NCBI GenBank assembly: GCA_964632505.1
Contig: CAZWCE010000003.1
Coordinates: 62,001 to 126,000, forward strand
Direction: 5' to 3'
Source: CAZWCE01 sp964632505
GTDB taxonomy: Bacteria > Planctomycetota > Planctomycetia > Pirellulales > Thermoguttaceae
DNA: 64,000 bases
Below are positions 1-9,073 of this stretch, one piece after another (position 1 is the first letter of the stretch; every line of letters starts with the position of its first letter). The notes under the pieces were generated by a model. That model did no database searches. It saw only the letters and a program-made list of their open reading frames with translations, and was not told the origin of the DNA. The translations under genes were made by a program, and so were the position numbers.

Positions 1-13
1 CAATGACCGACAT
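1..13 (-). CDS. Possible start of a leftward gene cut by the window edge
   Basis: Reading the minus strand, an ATG at position 13 is preceded by AGGAG (positions 28-24) with a 10-base gap, a good ribosome binding site. Only four codons (M-S-V-I) lie inside the window, so no function can be given. The 14-base palindrome at 45-58 would sit just upstream. The call rests on the ribosome binding site alone. Confidence 0.3.
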
Positions 14-44
14 CGATGATCTTCTCCTGGATTCTAACTCCCTG

Positions 45-58
45 TTGTATTAATACAA
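45..58. promoter_or_regulatory. 14-base perfect palindrome, possible operator
   Basis: TTGTATTAATACAA is its own reverse complement. It lies between the end of the leftward apgM gene and the possible leftward start at 13, so it could be an operator or part of a promoter for the gene outside the window. It is AT-rich in a GC-rich region. There is no T-run, so it is not an intrinsic terminator. Confidence 0.35.
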
Positions 59-101
59 TCCTACACCAGCGATGGCAGGGATCCTCGCTGCTTGATCCTC
101 A

Positions 102-1328
102 TCAATGCGAACCTTCCCGATGGAGAAATCGCCCCACCAGCTTCCAGCCCGCCTCGAAACGTTCCCCCGATCGCGAGGCTTCCGCTTCGCCGTAATGCTT
201 CGCCGAGCCCGGAGCGATGTCGCTCCCGGCCAAGATCCACGGAACCGGATCATGGCTGTGGGTCTGGGTGCGTATCGGCGTAGGATGATCAGGGGAAACC
301 AACAGCCTCCAGTCCGATTCACCTTGGAGCGCGTCGGTCACCGGTGCGACGATTTTTTCATCGATCGCCTCGATCGCCTCCATCTTCTCTTTCAATTTCC
401 CTTCGTGCGAGGCTTCGTCGGGAGCTTCCACATGCACGCAAACGACATCGTGCGAACTCAAGGCCTCGATCGCCGCACGCCCCTTCGCGGCGTAGTCGGT
501 ATCCAAATACCCGGTGGCCCCCGGCACATCGAGAATGTTCCAGTCGATCAAACGGGCGATGCCGCGCAAGAGATCGACCGCCGTGATCATCGCGCCGGGG
601 CCGGCACCGTATTTCTTTTCGAAACGTTCCAAACTCGGTCGGCGTCCCTGGCCCCAGAGCCACGCCTGCGTCACCGGCAATTTGCCTTCCTCGAGCCGCC
701 TCCGGTTGACGGGATGATCGGTGAAGACTTCCGAGGTCACCTGCATGAGCGTTTCCAGAAAATCGGCTCCCGCGCCGCGGGCTTTTCCGGGAAGCCACGA
801 CTTTCCCGTGTAATCGTGCGGGGCGAACGTCGCAGTCGTTTGATCGTATCGAGGCGTATCGGCTTGCCGCCGGCGGTCGATCAACAAATTGCGATAACTC
901 ACGCCGGGATGGAATTCCAACCCCTCGTATTGCGAACCGACCACTTCCTGGACGGAAGCCAGCAGTTCGGTCGCCTCCTCGGTCGACACATGCCCGGCGG
1001 TGAAATCGACCATCGTGTCGCCGTCGAGCGTCACCAGATTGCAGCGAAAGGCCCAATCGTTTTCCCCCATGGCGATTCCTTGGGCGGCCGCCTCAAGCGG
1101 GGCGCGGCCGGTGAACACCGAAAGGGGATCGTAACCGAGCAGACTCAAATTGGCCACGTCGGAGCCCGGCGCCAGTGAGGAGGGGACATTCCATGAAAGC
1201 CCGGTGCGTCCTCGCCGCGCGAGTGCATCCATGGCGGGAATATCCGCCGCTTCAAGCGGTGTACGCCCGTCGAGAAATTCTTGCGGCTCGTCGGCGGCAC
1301 CATCGGGGATGATGACTACATACTTCAT
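102..1328 (-). CDS. apgM: ApgM-type cofactor-independent phosphoglycerate mutase / proposed homoserine kinase
   Basis: A 408-residue member of the archaeal-type (ApgM) phosphoglycerate mutase group in the alkaline phosphatase superfamily. The N-terminus has the metal-binding PDG (D9) and the catalytic region APGSDVANLSLLGYD with serine near residue 56. The later metal sites are visible as EAPDEASHEG and SPDHPTPIRTQTHSHDP. It normally interconverts 3- and 2-phosphoglycerate in the cytoplasm. A clade of this family is proposed to act instead as homoserine kinase in genomes lacking thrB, usually next to threonine genes. Here the gene follows hom by 72 bases on the same strand, so co-transcription and a role in threonine synthesis are likely, but the substrate is inferred from context. 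The start ATG is the natural family N-terminus. Confidence 0.9.
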   Translation of the reverse strand: MKYVVIIPDGAADEPQEFLDGRTPLEAADIPAMDALARRGRTGLSWNVPSSLAPGSDVANLSLLGYDPLSVFTGRAPLEAAAQGIAMGENDWAFRCNLVTLDGDTMVDFTAGHVSTEEATELLASVQEVVGSQYEGLEFHPGVSYRNLLIDRRRQADTPRYDQTTATFAPHDYTGKSWLPGKARGAGADFLETLMQVTSEVFTDHPVNRRRLEEGKLPVTQAWLWGQGRRPSLERFEKKYGAGPGAMITAVDLLRGIARLIDWNILDVPGATGYLDTDYAAKGRAAIEALSSHDVVCVHVEAPDEASHEGKLKEKMEAIEAIDEKIVAPVTDALQGESDWRLLVSPDHPTPIRTQTHSHDPVPWILAGSDIAPGSAKHYGEAEASRSGERFEAGWKLVGRFLHREGSH

Positions 1329-1400
1329 TGGACTTTTCGCATCTCTCTCGAAAAAAGTTTCTCGCGAAAGCGCATCGGCGGAAGACCGCTGCCTCGCCGC

Positions 1401-2699
1401 TTAGTCGCGAACTCTCAGTCGCACCGTTTCTCCGCGGACGCAATCCAGGTGATTCATTTTTTCGATCGCCTCGAGCAGATCGCCTTCCCGCGCGGGATGC
1501 GTCATGATGATCAAAGGAACCTCCGCCATCATTTCCGGCTGTTCGCCTCTTTGGATCACCGAAGAGATCGAAATACCGTATTCGCCCAAAACCCCGGCGA
1601 TTTCGGAAAGGACGCGCGAGCGGTCTTCCACCAGCAACCGCAGATAATTTCTCCCGACCAGATCGGCCGGATTGCGGACCGGTGTCGACTCACGCAATTC
1701 CGACCAGAGCGACAGCGTGTTGAACGTGATGGCCGATCGCCCGCAAAGCGTATCGATCAAATCTCCGATCACCGCCGAGGCGGTCGGCATTTCGCCCGCC
1801 CCGAGTCCGTGAAAGAAGACCTCGCCGACGGCGTCGCCGATCACCGTGATGGCGTTGTAGGCGTCGCGGACTTCCGCCAACGGCGACGTCTTGTGGACCA
1901 GGGTGGGGGAAACGTGCAGTTCCAGCCCCTCTTCGGTCGATTCGGCGACCGCCAAGAGCTTGATGCTGTATCCCAACTCCGAGGCGCTCTCCAGATCGGC
2001 CACGCTGACGATATCGACTCCCGTCTTCGGAATATCGCGCCAGTTCACGTTCGCTCCGAACGCCAGTTGCGCGAGGATCGTGAGCTTCTGTACGGCATCG
2101 GTGCCGTCGACGTCCATCGTCGGGTCCGCTTCGGCAAACCCCAATTGCTGGGCCTCGGCTACCGCGGCGGCGTATTCGGTGCCATGCTCGCCCATCTGTG
2201 AGAGAATGAAGTTGCTCGTGCCGTTGAGAATCGCGTAGATCGTCTCGATCCGGTTCGCCTGCAACGAGGTCGCAAGCGAGGAGATGATCGGAATCCCCCC
2301 CGCCACGGCCGCTTCGAAGGCAATCGTCCGACGCAACTTCCGCGCCTCTTCGAAAAGCTCCGGCCCATGCTGGGCGATCAACGCCTTATTCGCCGTCACC
2401 ACATCCTTGCCGCTGCGGAGCAATTCGAACATAATCGATCGGGCCGTCTCCGTCCCGCCGATCAGTTGAATGACCGCCTCGATCTCCGGATCGTCGGTGA
2501 TTTCCGAAAGCTGATCGGTCAACATTCCCTCGGGAACGTCCACCGTCCGCGGTCGGGTGATGTCTTGATCGCAGATTTTGACCAACTCGACCTTTTTGCC
2601 GACCGCGCGAGTGACCTGCGAAGAATGATCGAGCAGGATCCGAGCCGCGCCCGTTCCAATCGTGCCAAAACCGACCAGTGCTACTTTGACTGTCTCCAT
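1401..2699 (-). CDS. hom: Homoserine dehydrogenase
   Basis: A 432-residue enzyme reducing aspartate semialdehyde to homoserine, the branch point to threonine and methionine. The Rossmann loop VGFGTIGTGA lies at residues 9-18. The catalytic domain has NGTSNFILSQM near residue 180 and then FAEADPTMDVDG. An ACT domain fills the last ~80 residues (YLRLLVEDRSRVLSEIAGVL...), the usual site of threonine feedback. The length is typical. The gene is first of a two-gene leftward operon with apgM, 72 bases apart. A short hairpin (GGCCCT-AAA-AGGGC) lies at about 2715-2728 close before the ATG. The ribosome site is weak (GGGG). Confidence 0.96.
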   Translation of the reverse strand: METVKVALVGFGTIGTGAARILLDHSSQVTRAVGKKVELVKICDQDITRPRTVDVPEGMLTDQLSEITDDPEIEAVIQLIGGTETARSIMFELLRSGKDVVTANKALIAQHGPELFEEARKLRRTIAFEAAVAGGIPIISSLATSLQANRIETIYAILNGTSNFILSQMGEHGTEYAAAVAEAQQLGFAEADPTMDVDGTDAVQKLTILAQLAFGANVNWRDIPKTGVDIVSVADLESASELGYSIKLLAVAESTEEGLELHVSPTLVHKTSPLAEVRDAYNAITVIGDAVGEVFFHGLGAGEMPTASAVIGDLIDTLCGRSAITFNTLSLWSELRESTPVRNPADLVGRNYLRLLVEDRSRVLSEIAGVLGEYGISISSVIQRGEQPEMMAEVPLIIMTHPAREGDLLEAIEKMNHLDCVRGETVRLRVRD

Positions 2700-3182
2700 A
2701 ATAACCCCATCGTGGCCCTAAAAGGGCGATGCATTGGACTACAAATAATCTATCCATCTTATCGATATTTTGAGCGTTCCGTCAAGTGGGGACCCTCGCG
2801 ATGGGACTTCGGCGAAAGGCGTTCCACTGCATTTCCCGGGCCCCATGGGACGCGGCCTTCGACGTCGGAAAGCTTTTCCCCGATTCGCAACCCGGGTCAC
2901 GGCGACGCTCGCCCCTGGAATTATAGCATCCTACCCGAAAAACCTTCCCCCCATGGTGGTCGCTCCGGAGATTCCCGGATATATTAACGGAGAAATCCAT
3001 TTCGCGAAAAAAACGATGCGCGAACCCCGCGTTTCCGCCGTCGGATGGTCCATCTCGAAGCGAAAGAAGCCGTCCCCCTCTGGGGAAGGCTCTTTGGCCC
3101 GACTCGACGCATGGGAACCATCCCGACGCGAAGGAACGATCGCCGGAAGCTTCCCTCACGTTCACTTCATGGAGAATGATTT
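2700..3182. other. Intergenic region between divergent hom and M42 peptidase genes
   Basis: This holds the hom promoter (2756-2785) and the leader hairpin described with hom. The rest shows no convincing gene. The open frames here have skewed composition and no family resemblance. The M42 gene has a usable GGAG ribosome site at its start, and its own promoter could not be placed with confidence. Confidence 0.6.
2756..2785 (-). promoter_or_regulatory. Sigma-70-type promoter for hom-apgM
   Basis: On the minus strand TTGACG (2785-2780) is followed by an 18-base spacer and TAAGAT (2761-2756), giving a 5/6 match at -35 and 4/6 at -10. It lies about 57 bases upstream of the hom ATG. Assigned by eye. 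Confidence 0.5.
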
Positions 3183-4244
3183 ATGGATCCCCAAGCGAAA
3201 GCTTTTTTTGAAGAGGCCCTGAAAACCCCCAGTCCCTCCGGTTTCGAAACGAAGATCCAGGATCTGGTCCGAGGGCACATGGAGTCGGTGGCCGATGAGA
3301 TTCGAACCGACGTCCACGGCAATGTCATGGCCATCCGCAATCCCGACGCGCCCATCCGCCTCATGTTCGCCGGCCATTGCGACCAGATCGGGCTGATCGT
3401 GCATTACATCGATGCCGACGGCTTCCTCTACGTGCTTTCCCTCGGGGGCTGGGATCCCCAAAACCTGCTCGGCCAGCGACTGCATATCTGGACGAAAAAA
3501 GGTCCCATTTCCGGAATCATCGCACGAAAGCCAATCCATCTACTCACCGACGAGGAGCGCAAAAAGGTCCCAAAAATTCAAGATCTCTGGATCGACATCG
3601 GCGCCTCGAGCAAAGAAGAAGCGGAAGAGCTGGTCACCATCGGCGATCCGGTCACCGTGGAACTGGAGCCCCGGGAGCTGCTCAACGGGAGGATCGCTTC
3701 CCCGGCAACCGACGACAAGAGCGGCATGTGGGTCGTCATGGAAGCGCTGCGTCGAATCGATGCAAGCAAATTGAACTGCGCCGTCTATGCCGTCTCCACG
3801 GTGCAGGAAGAATCGGGACTCCGAGGAGCCCGAACCAGTGCATTCAACATCGATCCGCACGCCGGCATCGCCGTCGACGTCACCTTCGCGACCGATTGTC
3901 CGACGATCGAAAAGAAGCAATTGAGTGAAGTGAAGGTCGGCAGCGGCCCGGTCGTCTATCGCGGTCCGAACATGAACACGAAACTCGTCGACCAGGTCGT
4001 TTCGCTTTCCGAGAAGAATGAGATTCCGATCCAACTCGCCGCCGACGGTCGCCCTACCGGCACCGACGCCAATGTCATGCAGATTACACGGGCCGGGGTC
4101 GCCACCGGACTGGTCAGCGTGCCGAACCGCTATATGCACAGCCCGGTCGAAATCGTCTCGCTCGACGACATGGATCACGCCGCCGATCTCTTGGCACGAT
4201 TCGCCGAGTCGGTCGATGAATCCTCCGATTTCATTCCGTCATAG
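3183..4244 (+). CDS. M42 family metallopeptidase (FrvX / glutamyl aminopeptidase type)
   Basis: A 353-residue cytoplasmic di-metal aminopeptidase of the kind that forms dodecameric shells and trims peptides. The metal ligands of family M42 are visible in order: GHCDQIG (H and D) near residue 63, ATDDKSG (bridging D) near 178, QEESGLRGA (the Glu pair) near 210, DVTFA near 232, and a closing HSPVE near 320. The start has GGAG eight bases upstream. It stands alone, divergent from hom. Family membership is clear. Substrate preference (Glu, Asp, Leu or other) cannot be read from sequence. Confidence 0.93.
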   Translation: MDPQAKAFFEEALKTPSPSGFETKIQDLVRGHMESVADEIRTDVHGNVMAIRNPDAPIRLMFAGHCDQIGLIVHYIDADGFLYVLSLGGWDPQNLLGQRLHIWTKKGPISGIIARKPIHLLTDEERKKVPKIQDLWIDIGASSKEEAEELVTIGDPVTVELEPRELLNGRIASPATDDKSGMWVVMEALRRIDASKLNCAVYAVSTVQEESGLRGARTSAFNIDPHAGIAVDVTFATDCPTIEKKQLSEVKVGSGPVVYRGPNMNTKLVDQVVSLSEKNEIPIQLAADGRPTGTDANVMQITRAGVATGLVSVPNRYMHSPVEIVSLDDMDHAADLLARFAESVDESSDFIPS

Positions 4245-4609
4245 GAATAGCCGTCTTCAGGCCGACGATCGGAGAGATCCCGACACGGCGATTTCGGGGG
4301 GGCGGCCACGTGTCGTCCCAGACCGTTCCACCAGATCAGTTCCGCGGCCCCGCGAATCAAACGCATGTCGCGACGGAACAATTCCCGCCCGTGACCGTCG
4401 GATTTCGACCGACCGTGAGTGCCGAAGGTTTCCCCTTCCCGATGGCCTTGCTGCGCCGTGCTCATTTTTTCTTTCTCCGTATAATGTCGCTTGCGATCTT
4501 TTCCCCGACATCGGTGGAAGATCAGACGCCGCTTTCTCTTCGGCAAATGCCTCCGCGGCGTGCAAGGGAAAATGAGGATTTCGCGATGATTTGCAGGAGG
4601 ATCGCCTTA
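4245..4609. other. Intergenic region, no convincing gene
   Basis: A leftward frame starting at 4465 has a GGAG ribosome site, but it overlaps the end of the M42 gene on the opposite strand and resembles nothing I recognise, so it is not called. No tRNA, terminator with a T-run, or repeat was seen. Confidence 0.5.
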
Positions 4610-5347
4610 TTAAAATCGCCAGAGCAAACCGACGTTCGCCTCCGCCTCCCCGTTCAGCTCTGAGTTGACCGACTCCCCGCTCTCCCCGCGGAGGTTTCCG
4701 GCCGCTTCGGCCTCCACAAAAAAGGTCACCGAGCCGTGATGCAATGCGAATCGCCCTGAAACCGCCGCGTTGCCTTCCAGCCGGGAGTGGATTTCGCCAC
4801 ATTCTTCCGCCCGTACCAGAGTCGATAGGCCGAATCCCCCTTCGAGGGTGGCTTCCACCTGTTTTTGCGGCCCGAGCGATTGGGAGGCGGCGTACTCAAA
4901 ATTTCCGGCAAGATCCAGCCGACTTTCTCCGGAAGCCGTTCCCCCCGATCGGAATCGCCCCGAGCATTCCACCTCTCGGCCGGGAGCAAGGCGCACCTCT
5001 CCATTCGCTTCGTAACCATATTCCGCAGAAGCGTTTGCGGAAATTTCGCCTTGCAAGTCCGTCGAGAGATGCTGTCGCGAGTCCCCGGCCTTCGATTCCC
5101 ATCGATGGTGATCGGCAAAGCGATGCCGGGATTCCAACATCAGATGACCGCCACCACTGAGAGATAAAGTCTTCTTAAGGGAAGGAATCGAAGAGAGGTT
5201 CGTCAGGGATGATTCCGTCCGATCTGTGGATGCGAAGACACCACCTCGTCGATCAGAACCATTTCTAACCGTTATTCCTCCCCCGATGAGACCACTTCTC
5301 GAATCAGTTCGAATCGGCGAAAGATGGCCATGAACGCGAAACGGCAT
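4610..5347 (-). CDS. Hypothetical beta-rich protein, outer-membrane-like C-terminus
   Basis: A 245-residue frame with no recognised family. From about residue 60 the chain reads as successive 8-12 residue segments with alternating polar and nonpolar residues, separated by Gly/Asn/Ser turns. It ends in an aromatic residue (VGLLWRF), as transmembrane beta-barrels do. No signal peptide is visible at this start, which has a G-rich site just upstream (GGGGGGATGT before the ATG). Either the start is wrong, the exported N-terminus has been lost, or this is a decayed fragment. It is isolated in a long spacer between convergent neighbours. The coding call rests on the regular strand pattern, which would be unusual by chance. 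Confidence 0.45.
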   Translation of the reverse strand: MPFRVHGHLSPIRTDSRSGLIGGGITVRNGSDRRGGVFASTDRTESSLTNLSSIPSLKKTLSLSGGGHLMLESRHRFADHHRWESKAGDSRQHLSTDLQGEISANASAEYGYEANGEVRLAPGREVECSGRFRSGGTASGESRLDLAGNFEYAASQSLGPQKQVEATLEGGFGLSTLVRAEECGEIHSRLEGNAAVSGRFALHHGSVTFFVEAEAAGNLRGESGESVNSELNGEAEANVGLLWRF

Positions 5348-5636
5348 ACATCCCCCCAGTTATGGAGTTTAATGACCCCAAGCATACCGGGGGGGGAGGT
5401 ATCGCGGGATCGGCAGAAAATCGGCAAGGTAGGAAATCTGCAAAAACCGGTTCCAGGCAGATCGTCGTCGGCAGGAATCCCTTGAGAAGCGACGGCGTCC
5501 TCGGCCCGATGGACCGCTTGGGATGCGTTTGCGCTCAAGGAATCGTAATAGAAGGATCGACCGTTAGGAACGATAAAACCGGCAATTCAGGAGGTACCGA
5601 AAAAATCTACTTATCTCGCCAATTTACCATAAACCG

Positions 5637-7175
5637 TCACGACCACAATTTGCGGTCGAGGGTGCGGTAATTGATCGCCTCGCAGAGATGGGCGGTCAGG
5701 ATCGTTTCCGACTCCTCCAGGTCGGCGATCGTTCGGGCGATCCGGAGAATTTTATCGTGGGCCCGGGCCGAGAGACCGAACTCCTGCATCGCGGTCTTGA
5801 GAATCTCGTGCCCCTCCGGCTCGATGCGGCAATGGTGTTTCAGTTGCCGGTGGGTCATGTCGGCATTATACCGGGTTTTGCTGCGTCGGAATCGTCGCTT
5901 CTGGAGATCGCGTGCCCCGAGAACCTGGTCGCGGACCTGTTCGCTGGAAATGCCGGGTTCGCGGGAGGCCAACTCCTGGTAATCGACCGGCGGCACCTCG
6001 ATGTGGATGTCGATCCGGTCAAGCAACGGCCCGCTGACCTTGTTCATGTACCGTTCGATCTGGGGGACACTGCAATGGCAGGTCCGGCGCGGATCGTTCC
6101 GATATCCGCAAGGGCATGGGTTCAGCGCGGCGATGAGGATGAAACTCGCCGGAAAGGTCCCGGTGTGCGATGCCCGCGCGATGGTGACCGTGCCGTCTTC
6201 CAGCGGTTGGCGGAGCACCTCGAGCGTTTTTCGATTGAATTCCGGCAACTCGTCGAGAAAGAGCACTCCGTTGTTCGCCAGACTGATCTCGCCGGGCGAC
6301 GGGGGGGAACCGCCGCCCACCAGCCCGGCCTCGCTGATCGTGTGATGCGGTTCCCGAAAGGGGCGGACGGCCAGAAGCGGAACGCCCGACGTCATCTGCC
6401 CCAGGGCGCTGTAGATGCGGGTCGTCTCGAGCGATTCGGCGAGCGACATCTTCGGCAAGACGGTGGCGAACCTCTTGGCGAGCATCGTCTTGCCGGTGCC
6501 GGGAGGGCCGATCATCAAGACATTGTGTCCCCCCGCGGCGGCGACGGTCATCGCCCGTTTGGCCGTTTCCTGGCCCCGGACATCGGAGAAGTCGATCTCG
6601 TATTCCGAGAGCTGTTCGAACATCGTCTCTCCCATCGGCGGAACCGGCTCGATCTCCAATTCCCCGGCGAGAAACCCGACCGCCTGGGCCAAATGCGAAA
6701 CCGCGATGACGTCGATTTCGTCGACGACCGCCGCTTCCCGCGCATTCTCCTCCGGCAAGAGCACTCCGCGGAGCCCATTCTGCTTCGCCGTAGCCAGGGC
6801 GATCGGCAAGGCGCCCTTGGTCGGGCGAACCGAACCATCGAGGGCCAACTCCCCGACCACCGCGTACTGAGAGAGCAGGTCGGACTCGAACTGCCCCGAA
6901 GCACAGAGCATGCCCAGTGAGATGGGCAAATCGAACGAAGCGGCCTGCTTCGGCAGATCGGCCGGGGCGAGATTCACCACGATTCGATGCCGGGGATTTT
7001 CAAAGCCGGAATTCTCGATCGCGCGACTGACCCGGTGACTGCTTTCCCGGACGGCCGCTTCCGGGAGACCGACCAGGATCGTCTTCGGCAAACCGCTGGA
7101 GGAGACGTCCACCTCCACTTCGACCGGAATCGCGTCGATGCCTAGAAGCGAAAATGTCTTGAACTTGACCAACAT
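5637..7175 (-). CDS. YifB/ComM-family Mg-chelatase-like AAA+ ATPase
   Basis: A 512-residue protein with the three-part layout of the family. It has an N-terminal ChlI (S5-like) domain (VDVSSSGLPKTILVGLPEAA...), a central AAA+ domain with Walker A GPPGTGKT near residue 220 and Walker B-like VLFLDELPEF, and a C-terminal Mg-chelatase helical domain. A Cys-rich loop NPCPCGYRNDPRRTCHCS lies in the ATPase domain. In other bacteria ComM is a branch-migration helicase that helps integrate transformed DNA. The start at 7175 (MLVKFKTFSLL) matches the family start. A further 20 residues upstream are open but Arg-rich and unlike the family. It follows the tagaturonate reductase gene on the same strand by about 55 bases. 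Confidence 0.93.
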   Translation of the reverse strand: MLVKFKTFSLLGIDAIPVEVEVDVSSSGLPKTILVGLPEAAVRESSHRVSRAIENSGFENPRHRIVVNLAPADLPKQAASFDLPISLGMLCASGQFESDLLSQYAVVGELALDGSVRPTKGALPIALATAKQNGLRGVLLPEENAREAAVVDEIDVIAVSHLAQAVGFLAGELEIEPVPPMGETMFEQLSEYEIDFSDVRGQETAKRAMTVAAAGGHNVLMIGPPGTGKTMLAKRFATVLPKMSLAESLETTRIYSALGQMTSGVPLLAVRPFREPHHTISEAGLVGGGSPPSPGEISLANNGVLFLDELPEFNRKTLEVLRQPLEDGTVTIARASHTGTFPASFILIAALNPCPCGYRNDPRRTCHCSVPQIERYMNKVSGPLLDRIDIHIEVPPVDYQELASREPGISSEQVRDQVLGARDLQKRRFRRSKTRYNADMTHRQLKHHCRIEPEGHEILKTAMQEFGLSARAHDKILRIARTIADLEESETILTAHLCEAINYRTLDRKLWS

Positions 7176-7231
7176 GATGCAAACGTCTCGCAAGCGCGAT
7201 CGAACCCGAGCCCAGGGAAAAAACCGGGCTC

Positions 7232-8392
7232 TCATTTTTGGCGATTATCCAACAGCTCGGTCAACAGGGGAGGGCAGGTGCCGAAGCGTTCGCGGAATTC
7301 GTTCATCGTCGGAACGAGGCGGATTTCGATCTTCTTTTCGTGATGGAGCGTGATATCGGCCAAGCGATGATCGAGATGCGGGTTGGCGAACCGCCGCAAT
7401 GTTTCCTCGGCGAACTCTCGGGGTTCCTGCAGCCGCCCTTCGAGGACCGGGACGATCTCTTCGAAAAGAAGCCGTCGGAGCCATCCGCCCATCTCCGGGT
7501 CGAGGACGGCGTCGCGGACGATCTTGAAGCCGCGGGGAATCGCGCGTTCGGCCAGCGCGGTATGGGCCCCGTTGAGAATGCGCACCTTCCGGAGGCGAAA
7601 CGGCTCGACGTCGTCGACCTGCTGCACGGCCGGATGCCGGGTCCAAGGATCGAGGTCTCGATCTTCGGAGATGGGCGTCTCGGGTTCGATCCGCTGGAGG
7701 ACCCAAAGGGCGAACGGTTCGGCCGTTGCCATCAGGGGATCTTCCCGGGCCAGGGGATCGTCGTCGGTCGGCGAGGTGACGATGCGATCGACCAGCGTAT
7801 TGTACCAACGGCAGCGGCTCGCGACCCAGTTCTCGCGCTCGGTTCCGATCTTCCATCGTCGGGCCTGCTCAAGGACCAATTCGCGGAGCCTTAGTGCATT
7901 TTCTTCGAATAGTTCGCATGGGAGAATCGAGAGCGGTTCCGCCCCTTTTTCGAAGCGGGCCATCAGGACCGCCAGAAGCTTGGCGGGAAACGACTTGGGG
8001 GCATGTTGCGAATCGGAAGGAGCCTCGGCATCTTCCTCTTCCAAGACATAGCCCGCCTCGGTGACGTTGGAAACGACCCAGTGAAGATCGTCGGTTTCGG
8101 CCAACTTTTCCACCTCGGGCCAGTCGTTCGTGGCGACCAAAGCACGGGAAACACTGTGCACCTTGCGGACCTGGTCAACCGGATGATCCCCCTCGATGCC
8201 CCGCACGGCGAGATGATAGGCATGATTCTGCGCGGCGAACTGCCGGACCCTTTCTTCGCCGGTCGACTGCACCATGACAATGCTGCCCGGAGAGGCCTCG
8301 TCTCCCCCTTCGGCGAGTTGGTCGGCAAAAAAATCGACAAACCCCCGCAAGAATCTGCCGGTTCCGAATTGCAACGTCGTTTCCTTCGGCAT
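7232..8392 (-). CDS. uxaB: Tagaturonate reductase (altronate oxidoreductase), mannitol dehydrogenase family
   Basis: A 386-residue NAD-dependent long-chain polyol dehydrogenase. The start shows the family N-terminus LQFGTGRFLRGF. The catalytic signature K-x4-N-x2-H is present as KVRILNGAH near residue 270. The enzyme reduces tagaturonate to altronate in galacturonate (pectin) breakdown. It is shorter than the enterobacterial enzyme (about 480 residues). A strong site AGGAG sits eight bases before the ATG. No other uronate genes (uxaA, uxaC, kdgK) are in the window, so the pathway is dispersed. Reductase versus another polyol dehydrogenase of the same family is the main uncertainty. Confidence 0.85.
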   Translation of the reverse strand: MPKETTLQFGTGRFLRGFVDFFADQLAEGGDEASPGSIVMVQSTGEERVRQFAAQNHAYHLAVRGIEGDHPVDQVRKVHSVSRALVATNDWPEVEKLAETDDLHWVVSNVTEAGYVLEEEDAEAPSDSQHAPKSFPAKLLAVLMARFEKGAEPLSILPCELFEENALRLRELVLEQARRWKIGTERENWVASRCRWYNTLVDRIVTSPTDDDPLAREDPLMATAEPFALWVLQRIEPETPISEDRDLDPWTRHPAVQQVDDVEPFRLRKVRILNGAHTALAERAIPRGFKIVRDAVLDPEMGGWLRRLLFEEIVPVLEGRLQEPREFAEETLRRFANPHLDHRLADITLHHEKKIEIRLVPTMNEFRERFGTCPPLLTELLDNRQK

Positions 8393-8503
8393 GTCTGTTA
8401 CTCCTGAAATACTTCGTCTTTGGCGGAAGGAACCCCGTGTGAGGAGAAAGGAGGGCCGACGCCCGCCAATAAGGAAAAAGCGATGACAAAAAGGGGAAAG
8501 AGA

Positions 8504-9073
8504 TCAATCGGCCAATTTTTTCATCAGCCAGCTCATATTCATGGCGAGATTCCGAATGGTTTGCACTCCTTCTTCATCCTCTTCGACCTCGCCCGGCTCC
8601 CGACCGATCGCCACATTCCAGTACGTCGAACCGGGAACGATCATCTCGCCGATCAGAAAGAAGTAATTCAGTTGAGCGAAAGTGAAGTTCTTTCCCGCGC
8701 GGCGCGCAACGGCGATGGAAGCGCCGACTTTCCGACGCAAGAAATTTCCGTCGCGTCGGGAAACGTAGCCCACCCGATCCAAGAGCGACATCACCTGGGG
8801 CGTGGCCGAACCGAAATAGACGGGCGAACCGACGAGAATGCCGTCGGCCTGCCGGAACTTCTCGATCGCCTCGTCGAAATGCGGATCGTCGAGTACGCAC
8901 TTCTTAGCCGTGGTGCAGCCGCCGCAAGCCGTGCAAGGCTGGACCGGCTTTTCGGCCAGCGAAAAGAGCTCCGTTTCCAGGCCTTCTCGGTCGAACACTT
9001 CCAGCGCGGTTTCGATCGCTCTCTGCGTATTTCCATCCTTCCGGGGACTTCCCGAAATGCCTAACACCTTCAT
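8504..9073 (-). CDS. Iron-sulfur flavoprotein / NADPH-dependent FMN reductase-like
   Basis: A 189-residue flavodoxin-fold protein. The FMN phosphate loop GSPRKDGNT is at residues 8-16 and the second FMN loop GSPVYFGS near 81. Between them is the compact cluster C-x2-C-x2-C-x5-C (CTACGGCTTAKKC), the motif that binds a 4Fe-4S cluster in iron-sulfur flavoproteins. It is probably a cytoplasmic electron carrier or oxidative-stress reductase. The gene is single, leftward, about 110 bases upstream of uxaB. The physiological partner is not evident. Confidence 0.88.
   Translation of the reverse strand: MKVLGISGSPRKDGNTQRAIETALEVFDREGLETELFSLAEKPVQPCTACGGCTTAKKCVLDDPHFDEAIEKFRQADGILVGSPVYFGSATPQVMSLLDRVGYVSRRDGNFLRRKVGASIAVARRAGKNFTFAQLNYFFLIGEMIVPGSTYWNVAIGREPGEVEEDEEGVQTIRNLAMNMSWLMKKLAD

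Noticed and set aside
2770..3222. Rightward frame of 150 codons in the hom/M42 spacer
   Set aside because: Arg/Pro/Gly-rich composition, overlaps the real M42 start, and has no family resemblance.
4175..4465. Leftward 96-codon frame with a GGAG ribosome site
   Set aside because: It overlaps the end of the M42 gene antisense, has no recognisable family, and only the ribosome site supports it.
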